In this document: in pieces, positions 1 to 8,033 of the stretch | Layout: the number at the start of each line of letters is the position of its first letter | How positions within the stretch are numbered: position 1 is the stretch's first letter | Assembly (NCBI GenBank): GCA_008729055.1 | Contig: SDUX01000118.1 | Location: 31,898 to 53,915 of the forward strand | Length of the DNA stretch: 22,018 bases | Origin: Pyropia haitanensis | Taxonomy: Eukaryota; Rhodophyta; Bangiophyceae; Bangiales; Bangiaceae | Reading direction: 5' to 3' | The notes under the pieces: model-generated | Databases searched by the model: none | What the model was told of the DNA's origin: nothing | What the model saw: the letters and a program-made list of their open reading frames with translations, nothing else | Made by a program: the position numbers and the translations under genes

Positions 1-240
1 TGGGGGATCGCGGCGGGCGCGGGGGGGCGAAGCAGCACGCGCGACATATAATCGAGGCTGAAATTTCGCGGCAGGGCTCCAGAGGGGGCGCAGAGGGGGG
101 GCCAGCGCGCTCGGGCAAAAATCCCGAAAAAAAACTGGGGGAACTTGCACAGCTAGCGCGTCCTCGGATGCTCGGCGCGCACTGGCAACGCGTCGATCGC
201 GTGTACGCTACGCAGGGGAACGACGCGCGCGCGGTTGACA

Positions 241-261
241 GTCTGGGCAGTCATCCCAGAC
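241..261. repeat. Perfect 7-bp stem, 7-nt loop inverted repeat
   Basis: The left arm GTCTGGG (241-247) is exactly complementary to CCCAGAC (255-261), with the loop CAGTCAT between them. The next bases outward do not pair. It lies 22 bp upstream of an 18-bp palindrome. There is no U-tract after it on the + strand, so a bacterial-type terminator is not supported. It could be an RNA hairpin or a chance structure. Confidence 0.6.
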
Positions 262-283
262 CGACGGACAGCCACAGAACCGA

Positions 284-301
284 GGCCGACTCGAGTCGGC
301 C
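284..301. repeat. 18-bp perfect palindrome
   Basis: GGCCGACTCGAGTCGGCC is its own reverse complement over all 18 bases, centred on an XhoI-type CTCGAG core. With no spacer it resembles a binding site for a symmetric dimer or a small cruciform rather than a stem-loop with a loop. No gene can be tied to it. Confidence 0.7.
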
Positions 302-970
302 CGAGCCGGGCCCGCCCCGACAGGAGACGGACTTCCGGCATGCGTTGCTGTGACCAGTCGCCTGTCCCAACGGCGAGACGAACAGAGCAATGTCATTGGC
401 TGTCCCAACTCGACGACCTCCAAAACATGCCAAAACGACCATACTTGCACATGTGCTTGCGTGAACATGGCTTATGGCACGCGTTTATGCGTGAAAATAC
501 TCGCATACGTGGCACAATATTTTCTGTTCCATGCCGAGTACGGCCCCATTCCTGCAAAGAGTGGGCCATATTTTGCTCCAATGATCCTTTTTGTGCAGCG
601 TGTCTCGCTATTTTGCCGGCACGACGAGCAATGGAGACAGTCTTTCGGCGTCCTGGGCAATCCACAAGGGGGGCTAGTGCACGTTCTTGCATATTGTCGC
701 GACGCGTGCGAAATCGCACGACAGAGTCAGCGAACACATGCAATCCATGACCACACTCAAATTGCTATCCGAGAGGGTTCTCGGTCCTCCTCAGACAGGC
801 TGTCGTCCCTCCGAACCATGTAGCCCCGTCTCAGAACAACTACTTTATGAACCTGAACAGCAGCAGGTCTCAGCCAGTCAGAGGAGCCCACGTTGCGCTT
901 GAATAATATATTGCGGCAAGATGGTCGCGAGTTGGTACGCCACCGTTGGAAACACTCTTAGTGAAGTGCT

Positions 971-1417
971 AATGAGACCCCTCAGGGGATGTCGGGTTTG
1001 AATTGACCCCTGCTCCCCTCTCTCTGAGGTGAAATCTGAAGGGCAACCCGACACGGGGAGGTGTCCTGTACCTGGCGTGTTCAGCCCTACTCGGGCCTAC
1101 AGTGCGAGCGTGCGGCTCTCTCATTGGGCGGAAGGAGAACCCCTTCTTAGATCCAGAATGGGCTGTCACGAAGGAGGGATCAGGGCAGGCCGCATGGCTC
1201 AACCCTTCAGTGCCAGACCACTCGTGTCTGTTGTTGGGCCACCCAGTGCGCTTCAACCTGGCGTGGTCCACATCCAGTCGCTCATCTGTGGCACAGCTGC
1301 CTGTGGAAGCCACACGGCTCTGTCCAACGCTCGCCGCAGGCTCCGTGAAGGACTTCGCATGTGATCTTCTCTGCGGCCGCGTCGCTGCAAGCCCAGAGCC
1401 ACCTCTCGCTCGGATCG
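971..1417 (+). other. Moderate-GC stretch upstream of the candidate gene, no gene recognised
   Basis: All three + frames and at least one - frame contain open stretches of about 110 codons, none with a recognisable domain. The best + frame (about 1102-1434) ends with TAA at 1432-1434, immediately before the candidate splice donor. A frame that could connect to the 1418 ATG is closed by TGA at 1346-1348. The stretch would serve as 5' untranslated or promoter sequence if the 1418 start is real. I see no TATA box or other core promoter motif that I would defend. Confidence 0.3.
978..1053. repeat. Cluster of nested inverted repeats
   Basis: Three complementary pairs lie in 76 bp. CCCC/GGGG has a 3-nt spacer (978-988). 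TGTCGGGTT (990-998) pairs perfectly with AACCCGACA (1045-1053) around a 46-nt interior. Inside that interior CCTC/GAGG is separated by TCTCT. The arrangement could fold as a long-armed RNA or mark the end of a degenerate mobile element. I see no target-site duplication or transposase, so no element family is assigned. Confidence 0.45.
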
Positions 1418-1988
1418 ATGGTCCTATCTGCTAAGGTGAGTGAATCTGCCAGTTGGGAAGCTTGTACAGATTTTTTTCTTCTTTCTTTATTGCGACTCAC
1501 GCGATCTCTTGCTCTCCCAGTGTGCGAACCAGAGACGCGGAGAGCGAAAGACGCCATACTGCGTGAATGGGAGAGGGGTGCAGACGAACAATCCGCCACC
1601 ACAATCGAAATTGCAGCCGCCGTCGACGTGCCACCCGCCGTCCGCCCCGTCGTCGCCGTCCCCCCCCTCGTCGTCGCCGTCCCCTCCCCGTCGTCTCCGT
1701 CCCCCCCCCATCGCCGCCTTTCGCCCCCCCATCGCCGCCTTCCGCCCCCCCGCCGTCGCCGTTCACCCCCCATGACGTCGCTGCCTCCCCCACAGTCATG
1801 GCCGACCCCCACTCTGTCATGCCGCCCCCCCCCCCGTCGTGCCCGCCTCCCTCCCCGTCTTGGTCGCCCTCCCTCCGTCGTGGCCGCTCCGCACCCCTGT
1901 GATGACCATTCTCTCCATAATGGCCAGGTTTCCTCCCCCCCGACATCAAAACGGGTCTGCCGCCCGTGTGGGCGTGGCGGCGGCTGGC

Positions 1989-2035
<47 letters not shown>

Positions 2036-3055
2036 CGGCGCCTGGGCCCTCCCCAACGTGCTGCGCGTGCTGCGGTGGCCGCTGGCGCCGCCGCCAACGC
2101 CTCGGCCGCCGCGGCGGTGGCTTTTTACTCATATCTGGTGGGGGGCGGCGGTGGGGTCGGCGCGGCCGCCGCCGGCACCCACGTCGGCCTCCGCGCGACC
2201 CCAGCGGGGGGGCTGGCGCTGATGAGAGCCGCGGTGCGACCGGCGGCGGCGGCGGTGGCGGCGGCGGTGGTGGCCGGCGGCGGCGGCGGCGCGGCCGCCC
2301 CGCCATCCCTCGAGGCCACTTTCCGAGGCCGTCTCGGTGGCGGTGGCGGCGGCGGCGGGCCACGGGGGGCCCCGTGGGCGCCCGCAGCCCTCGGGGTGGT
2401 GCGGCGCGCCGCCGCGGCGGCGGGCGGCCCCGGCGCGGGCGGCTGCCCGTATGACCTGGTCCTGCTGGTCCGCCTGGCGCGGCGGCAGGCGGCGGTGGCG
2501 GCGGTGGGGCGGCGGGGGGCGGCGGGGGTGGCGGCGACGGCGCCCGCCACCGGCCGCTGGCGGGTGCCCCTGGCGCCTGGTCTGGCCGCCGCAGTCGCGG
2601 GGGTCAACAGGCTGTGGGGGCGCGCCGCGGGGCGGGGGCGGCTGGTCGAGGCGCTGGGCGCCGCCGCCGACGCGGCGGGGGGGCTGGGGGGGGGGAGGGG
2701 TGGTGGGGGGGGGGCCGCGGCCGACGAGGCCGCCGTTGATGGTGCAGGCGGCGGCGGCGGCTGCAGCGGCGGGGGGGGGGGAGGGGGGGGGGGGGGTGGG
2801 GGGTGGGGGGAAGTGGCACCAGGCGCACCCCCGTGGGGGGGGCATTCCCGGGGCGGCGGGCGGTGCCCGTCCTCTGGGCCTGCGTCGCGGCCGCCGCGGC
2901 GCCGGCGGTGGCGACCGCGGCGGGCGCCGCGTTTTGGGGCCCCGCCTTCCTGCTGGCGCTCGCGGGGCTGGGGGGCGGGGGTGTACCGGGCGGGGCGAGC
3001 GCCGCCGCCGCCGCCGCCGCCGCCCCTGCCTGGCCCGGCGCCGAGGCTGACGTGA
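1418..3055 (+). CDS. Candidate Pro-rich then Ala/Gly-rich protein of unknown function
   Basis: An ATG at 1418 opens a frame of 545 codons to a stop at 3053-3055. It starts MVLSAK. Around residues 15-32 comes a hydrophobic stretch (FFLLSLL and following) that could be a signal anchor, then a more ordinary segment including DAILREWERGADEQSA, a Pro/Arg/Ser-rich region with SPSPP words, a poly-Arg stretch over the (GGC)n tract, and an Ala/Gly/Val-rich region with Leu-containing helices. Stops are rare in DNA this GC-rich, so openness alone is weak evidence after about 1620. Openness over the moderate-GC part (1349-1620) is more telling but could still be chance. A well-formed intron (1436-1520) competes with this model: removing it gives a different, 90-residue Pro-rich product ending at 1775. 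SPSPP-type stretches occur in algal and plant hydroxyproline-rich glycoproteins, but low complexity makes that comparison weak. Confidence 0.28.
1436..1520 (+). other. Candidate spliceosomal intron (85 bp)
   Basis: The donor reads AAG|GTGAGT, a near-perfect match to the major 5' splice site. Within the interval are a pyrimidine run (about 1471-1488), a CTCAC branch-point-like word (1496-1500) whose A at 1499 lies 21 bases before the 3' end, and the acceptor TTGCTCTCCCAG at 1509-1520. If spliced, the 1418 ATG frame continues in phase 0 from 1521 as CANQRRGERK, then a Pro/Ser-rich tail with SSPSPP words and two IAAFRPP copies, ending at TGA 1773-1775. If retained, the frame stays open through it, because the pyrimidine run is read as Phe/Leu codons. 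All splicing elements occur in the right order and spacing, so I favour a real intron, though not necessarily this coding frame. Confidence 0.5.
1615..1915. repeat. C-rich degenerate minisatellite
   Basis: The + strand is built of runs of five to ten C separated by GTCGTCGCCGT- or ATCGCCGCCTTTCG-like linkers. Around 1699-1770 it repeats with a period of about 20-22 bp, then decays. It gives Pro/Ser/Arg-rich translations on + and Gly/Arg-rich ones on -, neither diagnostic. It lies over the Pro-rich part of the candidate gene, so it may have expanded inside a coding exon. Confidence 0.6.
1976..2040. repeat. (GGC)n / (GGT)n trinucleotide tract
   Basis: GGC triplets run almost without interruption for about 60 bp, with a few GGT variants. 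Depending on frame this reads as poly-Gly, poly-Ala or poly-Arg. It marks the entry into roughly 2.3 kb of extremely GC-rich sequence. Confidence 0.85.
2041..2770 (+). pseudogene. Ala-rich helical-repeat-like coding segment (frame of the 1418 ATG)
   Basis: This is the GC-rich part of the 1418 frame. It contains Ala/Leu/Val-rich helices such as GLALMRAAVRPAAAAVAAAVV and YDLVLLVRLARRQAAVAAV, separated by poly-Gly spacers. At 2041-2090 another frame reads GAWALPNVLRVLRW, which resembles the AAWAL-N-L helix of armadillo repeats and may reflect a local frame shift. The pattern suggests an armadillo/HEAT-like solenoid with glycine insertions, but composition alone makes Ala-rich pseudo-helices common in such DNA. 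The gene is probably frame-broken downstream. Function unknown. Confidence 0.25.
2771..2810. repeat. Interrupted poly-G tract
   Basis: There are 37 G in 40 bases, broken by one A (2782) and two T (2797, 2804). The best protein-like frame changes across it, from the 1418 frame to the frame one base behind. Homopolymer slippage or mis-called length would explain this. Confidence 0.9.
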
Positions 3056-3209
3056 GGGGGTGGTGGTGCCCCGCCCGCGGGTGGTCCGCCGCCGCCCGTG
3101 GTGGCCACCGCCGTGTTGCCGACGGGGGTGGGCGTGACCGCTGCCGTGGCGGCGCTGCTGCTGCGGGCGCTGGTGGAGGGGGGGCAGCGGCGGAGGCGCC
3201 CGCCGCCGA

Positions 3210-3237
3210 GGGGGGGGGGGGGGGGGGGGGGGGGGGG
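3210..3237. repeat. 28-base poly-G run
   Basis: An uninterrupted run of 28 G follows CGCCGCCGA. The protein-like frame switches from the one at 3098-3190 to the one at 3300-3425 across it. Confidence 0.95.
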
Positions 3238-4071
3238 AGTGGGGTGGCGGCGTGGCGTCTGCCCGCCCGGGTGGGCGCGTGGGGGAAAGGAGCCCGGTCC
3301 GGGCTGCCGTCCCTGCCGACCGCGACGCGGTGCAGGGGGCGATCGCGGCGGCGGTGGCGGCGGCCGTTGCCGCGCTGGGCGTCCCCGTGGTGGTGGTGCC
3401 CGCCGCGGGCGGCAGTGGCGGCGGCGGCGGCGGGGGCGGCGGCCCGGCGGCGGCAGGTGGTCGCCGCCCGGCACGGTGGCGGCGGAAGGGATGCACGCGG
3501 CCCCCACCTTCCCCGCCACCCGTGGGGCACCCCCGGCGGGCGCGCTGCCGGTGGCGCTCGTGGGGGCGGTTGGGGACCTCCTCCTCGCCGGCGCCGTGGC
3601 GGTGGCCCCCGCTATTGCCGGGTGCTGGCGGCGGCGGCGGGCGACGGCGACAATGGTGACGATGACAACGCCGACCCGGGGCGGTCCGCGGCGGTGGCGT
3701 TTGCGGCGGGCGGCGGCGGCGGCGGCGCGGGCGCCGGGCCTGGCGCCCGCGGGTTGCTCCCGCCATGGTCGCGGTGGCCTCCGTCCTGGGTGCGGGGCGC
3801 GACGCCGCCGAGGCGGCGGCCCGCGTCTCCGCCGTGACCCCCGCCCTCCTCGAGTGCCTGGCGGGGGCGGCGGCGGCCGCCGCCTCCTCGCCCGCAACGG
3901 CGGCGGCCTGGACCGAGGCCAGGAGCCGGCGGCGGTGGCGGCGGTGGCGGCGGTGGCGACGGCGGTGGCGCGGCTGGCCGCCGCCTCCCCCGCCGCGGCG
4001 GGAGCGCTGCTGGCGGCGGGGGCGCTGCGGCAGCTGGCGGGGGCCACCTGCGCGGGCTGCTCGCCGCCCGC

Positions 4072-4073
<2 letters not shown>

Positions 4074-4135
<62 letters not shown>
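4074..4135. repeat. 62-base uninterrupted poly-G run
   Basis: Sixty-two consecutive G are followed by one C and nine more G. The run directly follows the best armadillo-like fragment. Such a length is exceptional for genomic DNA and is a known failure mode of several sequencing chemistries, so its true length is uncertain. Confidence 0.95.
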
Positions 4136-4338
4136 CGGGGGGGGGAGTAGGGGAAGCCCCCTCCTTCTCCTACCACCGCCGCCCACACGGCGGGTGTGGC
4201 GCGGTATCGGCCGAGCAGGAGCTGTGGGTGGCGGTACTGGGCGTGGGCGGGTGCCTCATTGCCGCCGCGGGGCGGGTGGCGGCGCGGGGGGGTGTGGGGG
4301 TGGGGGGGAGGGGTGCGAGGGGTGGGAGGGGGGGGGTA

Positions 4339-4367
4339 GTGGTGGTGATGGTGGTGGTGGTGGTGGC
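4339..4367. repeat. (TGG)n microsatellite
   Basis: TGG triplets with single GAT and GGC variants run for about 29 bp, just before the satellite array. Together with the flanking G runs (4288-4336 and 4371-4380) they form the junction between the GC-rich region and the array. Confidence 0.75.
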
Positions 4368-5118
4368 GGCTGGGGGGGGGTGGAAGTGAGCAAAAGTGGG
4401 CAACAGTGGGCAAAAGTGGGTGAGAAGCGGCCTACCACCGCATGCACGACCGTGGGGGTCGAACCTCGACATCGAGCGGGTGGATCTATGGCTGGAATGA
4501 AGGATGCGCGCCAATTCGGCCGCCGGATCGTGTGCAGCATCGCTGTAGACGCAAAAGTGGGCAAAAGTGGGCAAAAGTGGGCACAAGTGGGTAGGAAGTG
4601 GGTAAGAAGTGGGCAAAAAGTGGGCAAAAAGGGGGCCAAATTAGGGAACACAAATGGGCAATTGGGGGCAAGAACTTTCCATAACTGCAAAGAAAATTCA
4701 CGTGAAAGTCGCCAGAAAGTGGTCCAACAGTGGCCACAAAGTGCGCCCCGCCACCCAAACTGTCCCCTGCGCGTTCCGCCCGTCACACTGGCGTGGACGG
4801 TGTGAGGGCGGAACTTTTGTCGCCGACCGTCACAACCTGGCTGTCGGACCCCCCACGTGGCAAAAACCCATTCCACAAAATTGACACGTGGAAACCGGCG
4901 CTCCACAAAACGCTCGTTGCATCCAACGGACGCGCCAACGAACGGGTCGGCCAACCACCCATGCACGACGGTGCGGGTGGAAGCTCGGACGTCGAGCGGG
5001 CGGATGTATGGCTGGAATAAAGCATGCAAGCCAATTCGGCCGCCGGAGCGCGTGCTGCATTGCTGTACACGCGAAAGTGGGCAAAAGTGGGCAACAGTGG
5101 GCAAAAGTGGGTGAGAAG

Positions 5119-6139
5119 CGGCCTACCACCGCATGCACGACCGTGGGGTCGAACCTCGGACATCGAGCGGGTGGATCTATGGCTGGAATGAAGGATGCGC
5201 GCCAATTCGGCCGCCGGATCGTGTGCAGCATCGCTGTAGACGCAAAAGTGGGCAAAAGTGGGCAAAAGTGGGCACAAGTGGGTAGGAAGTGGGTAAGAAG
5301 TGGGCAAAAAGTGGGCAAAAAGGGGGCCAAATTAGGACACAAATGGGCAATTGGGGGCAAGAACTTTCCATAACTGCAAAGAAAATTCACGTGAAAGTCG
5401 CCAGAAAGTGGTCCAACAGTGGCCACAAAGTGCGCCCCGCCACCCAAACTGTCCCCTGCGCGTTCCGCCCGTCACACTGGCGTGGACGGTGTGAGGGCGG
5501 AACTTTTGTCGCCGACCGTCACACCTGGCTGTCGGGACCCCACGTGGCAAAAACCATTCCACAAAATTGACACGTGGAAACCGGCGCTCCACAAAACGCT
5601 CGTTGCATCCAACGGACGCGCCAACGAACGGGTCGGCCAACCACCCCATGCACGACGGTGCGGGTGGAAGCTCGGACGTCGAGCGGGCGGATGTATGGCT
5701 GGAATAAAGCTCGGAGTCAATTCGGGCCGCCGTATGCGCTGGAATGCAAGCATGCAAGAAATGGGCGGCAAAAGTGGGCGCACAGTGGGCAAAAGTGGGT
5801 GCATTGCTGCACACCGCGAAAGTGGGCAAAACGCAACAGTGGGCGGAACTTTTGTCGCCGACCGTCACACCTGGCTGTCGGACCCCCACGTGGCAAAAAC
5901 CATTCCACAAAATTGACACGTGGAAACCGGCGGCTCGTTGCATCCAACGGACGCGCCAACGAACGGGTCGGCCAACCACCCCATGCACGACGGTGCGGGT
6001 GGAAGCTCGGACGTCGAGCGGGCGGATGTATGGCTGGAATAAACATGCAAGCCAATTCGGCCGCCGGAGCGCGTGCTGCATTGCTGTACACGCGAAAGTG
6101 GGCAAAAGTGGGCAACAGTGGGCAAAAGTGGGTGAGAAG
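5119..6139. repeat. Rearranged 1021-bp satellite unit
   Basis: The unit follows the canonical order to AATAAAGC at 5703-5710. A scrambled, A-like segment (5711-5840) then contains altered copies of the CCAATTCGG, ATGCAAG, GTGGGC and GCATTGCTG words in a changed order. From about 5841 it jumps back into segment C (GGCGGAACTTTTGTCG) and repeats C and A to the end. The net gain over 689 bp is 332 bp. Replication slippage or unequal exchange at the GTGGGC words would give this layout. A collapsed or chimeric assembly is the alternative. Confidence 0.8.
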
Positions 6140-6821
6140 CGGCCTACCACCGCATGCACGACCGTGGGGTCGAACCTCGGACATCGAGCGGGTGGATCTA
6201 TGGCTGGAATGAAGGATGCGCGCCAATTCGGCCGCCGGATCGTGTGCAGCATCGCTGTAGACGCAAAAGTGGGCAAAAGTGGGCAAAAGTGGGCACAAGT
6301 GGGTAGGAAGTGGGTAAGAAGTGGGCAAAAAGTGGGCAAAAAGGGGGCCAAATTAGGACACAAATGGGCAATTGGGGGCAAGAACTTTCCATAACTGCAA
6401 AGAAAATTCACGTGAAAGTCGCCAGAAAGTGGTCCAACAGTGGCCACAAAGTGCGCCCCGCCACCCAAACTGTCCCCTGCGCGTTCCGCCCGTCACACTG
6501 GCGTGGACGGTGTGAGGGCGGAACTTTTGTCGCCGACCGTCACACCTGGCTGTCGGGACCCCCACGTGGCAAAAACCATTCCACAAAATTGACACGTGGA
6601 AACCGGCGCTCCACAAAACGCTCGTTGCATCCAACGGACGCGCCAACGAACGGGTCGGCCAACCACCCCATGCACGACGGTGCGGGTGGAAGCTCGGACG
6701 TCGAGCGGGCGGATGTATGGAATAAAGCATGCAAGCCAATTCGGCCGCCGGAGCGCGTGCTGCATTGCTGTACACGCGAAAGTGGGCAAAAGTGGGCAAC
6801 AGTGGGCAAGTGGGTGAGAAG

Positions 6822-7344
6822 CGGCCTACCACCGCATGCACGACCGTGGGGTCGAACCTCGGACATCGAGCGGGTGGATCTATGGCTGGAATGAAGGATG
6901 CGCGCCAATTCGGCCGCCGGATCGTGTGCAGCATCGCTGTAGACGCAAAAGTGGGCAAAAGTGGGCAAAAGTGGGCACAACAGTGGGCAAAAAGTGGGAC
7001 ACAAATGCAAGCAAGAACTTTCCATAACTGCAAAGCACGTGAAAGTCGCCAGAAAGTGGTCCAACAGTGGCCACAAAGTGCCACCCAAACGTCACACTGG
7101 CGTGGACGGTGTGAGGGCGGAACTTTTGTCGCCGACCGTCACACCTGGCTGTCGTGGCAAAAACCATTCGACAGAAACCGGCGCTCCACAAAACGCTCGT
7201 TGCATCCAACACGCGCCAACGGTCGCCAACCACCCCATGCCACGTGCGGAACTATCGAGGGGAGTAGCGAATAAAGCAAGCTTCCGCCGGAGCGTGCGCA
7301 TTGTGGACGCGAAGTGGGCAATGGAACATGGGCAATGGTGAGAG
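6822..7344. repeat. Deletion-ridden 523-bp satellite unit
   Basis: It aligns to the canonical unit from end to end but lacks 166 bp, spread over many separate gaps. For instance the stretch from CCATTCC to GAAACCGG is reduced to CCATTCGACAGAAACCGG by dropping two internal blocks. Segment B's proximal part is intact, and damage rises toward the right, worst at about 7240-7344. It directly abuts the first perfect unit. Confidence 0.8.
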
Positions 7345-7930
7345 CGGCCTACCACCGCATGCACGACCGTGGGGGTCGAACCTCGGACATCGAGCGGGTG
7401 GATCTATGGCTGGAATGAAGGATGCGCGCCAATTCGGCCGCCGGATCGTGTGCAGCATCGCTGTAGACGCAAAAGTGGGCAAAAGTGGGCAAAAGTGGGC
7501 ACAAGTGGGTAGGAAGTGGGTAAGAAGTGGGCAAAAAGTGGGCAAAAAGGGGGCCAAATTAGGACACAAATGGGCAATTGGGGGCAAGAACTTTCCATAA
7601 CTGCAAAGAAAATTCACGTGAAAGTCGCCAGAAAGTGGTCCAACAGTGGCCACAAAGTGCGCCCCGCCACCCAAACTGTCCCCTGCGCGTTCCGCCCGTC
7701 ACACTGGCGTGGACGGTGTGAGGGCGGAACTTTTGTCGCCGACCGTCACACCTGGCTGTCGGGACCCCCACGTGGCAAAAACCATTCCACAAAATTGACA
7801 CGTGGAAACCGGCGCTCCACAAAACGCTCGTTGCATCCAACGGACGCGCCAACGAACGGGTCGGCCAACCACCCCATGCACGACGGTGCGGGTGGAAGCT
7901 CGGACGTCGAGCGGGCGGATGTATGGCTGG

Positions 7931-7936
7931 AATAAA
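7931..7936 (+). promoter_or_regulatory. AATAAA polyadenylation-like hexamer in segment A (representative)
   Basis: AATAAA lies in GGCTGGAATAAAGC of each A segment. The paralogous position in B is AATGAA. The hexamer is the canonical metazoan signal and is used less strictly elsewhere, so function depends on the unknown host. It may be chance. Confidence 0.25.
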
Positions 7937-7993
7937 GCATGCAAGCCAATTCGGCCGCCGGAGCGCGTGCTGCATTGCTGTACACGCGAAAGT

Positions 7994-8026
7994 GGGCAAA
8001 AGTGGGCAACAGTGGGCAAAAGTGGG
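7994..8026 (+). repeat. G-quadruplex motif in the segment A minisatellite (representative)
   Basis: Four GGG tracts at 7994, 8004, 8014 and 8024 are separated by exactly 7 nt each (CAAAAGT, CAACAGT, CAAAAGT). This meets the usual G3-N1-7 definition at its upper loop limit. It occurs in every complete A segment, always on the + strand. Confidence 0.75.
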
Positions 8027-8033
8027 TGAGAAG

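Larger units (their letters stand above)
1..970. other. Mixed-composition region with no recognisable gene
   Basis: I see no gene that I can support here. The longest open frame runs on the + strand at 235-750 (171 codons), but its translation is Arg/Cys-rich, has no recognisable domain, and overlaps equally long frames on both strands. The first 130 bases are G-rich. From about 430 to 770 the DNA is more balanced in composition. A short AT-rich patch lies near 902-912. The only structured elements are the hairpin at 241-261 and the palindrome at 284-301, listed separately. Unannotated untranslated sequence, an intron or intergenic DNA are all possible. Confidence 0.5.
2840..4290 (+). pseudogene. 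Frame-broken fragments resembling armadillo/HEAT repeats
   Basis: Successive protein-like pieces lie in different + frames: about 2840-3055, 3098-3190, 3300-3425, 3482-3645, 3640-3762, 3765-3925, 3902-4073 and 4162-4290. The clearest are GALPVALVGAVGDLLLAG (about 3540-3600), a piece with RDAAEAAARVSAVTPALLECL (about 3792-3855), and ASPAAAGALLAAGALRQL (about 3983-4040). The last fits the armadillo pattern of a helix, a short S-P turn and then AGAL--L. Pieces are joined by Gly or G-run spacers, and three frame changes fall at G homopolymers. No start, stop or splice pair links them convincingly. Alternatives are exons separated by G-rich introns, a genuine pseudogene, a correct gene with sequencing errors, or composition-driven mimicry. 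Confidence 0.3.
4384..7344. repeat. Irregular left edge of the satellite array
   Basis: Sequence related to the 689-bp satellite starts abruptly at about 4384, inside the minisatellite of an A segment. B segments begin at 4428, 5119, 6140, 6822 and 7345, so the units are 691, 1021, 682 and 523 bp long. The first differs from the canonical unit mostly by one- or two-base changes, several in homopolymers (for example an extra A near 4842 and one C fewer near 4970). The 1021-bp unit carries a partial extra A/C block. The 682-bp unit lacks CTGG near 6720 and two A near 6810. The 523-bp unit has many internal deletions. Degenerate edge units are usual in tandem satellites, but the error types also resemble unpolished long-read sequence. 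Confidence 0.9.
7862..8033. repeat. Segment A of the satellite unit (representative)
   Basis: This 172-bp segment begins CGGCCAACCACCCC, includes ATGCACGACGG, TATGGCTGGAATAAAGC, CCAATTCGGCCGCCGG and CTGCATTGCTGTACACGCG, and ends in four GTGGG words at 10-bp spacing. It aligns gap-free with segment B, directly after it, with about 23 mismatches by hand count (about 87% identity). It also holds a GCTCG/CGAGC inverted repeat (7898-7912) and an AATAAA. The same segment recurs every 689 bp. Confidence 0.9.

Noticed and set aside
235..750. 171-codon + strand open frame as a gene
   Set aside because: No recognisable domain, competing frames of similar length on both strands, and an Arg/Cys-rich translation typical of random GC-rich DNA.
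2125..4413. A 762-codon Pro-rich open frame on the - strand
   Set aside because: It is the antisense reading of GGC and G-run low-complexity DNA, where stops are almost absent, and it runs into the satellite. It shows no domain and no ordinary protein segment.
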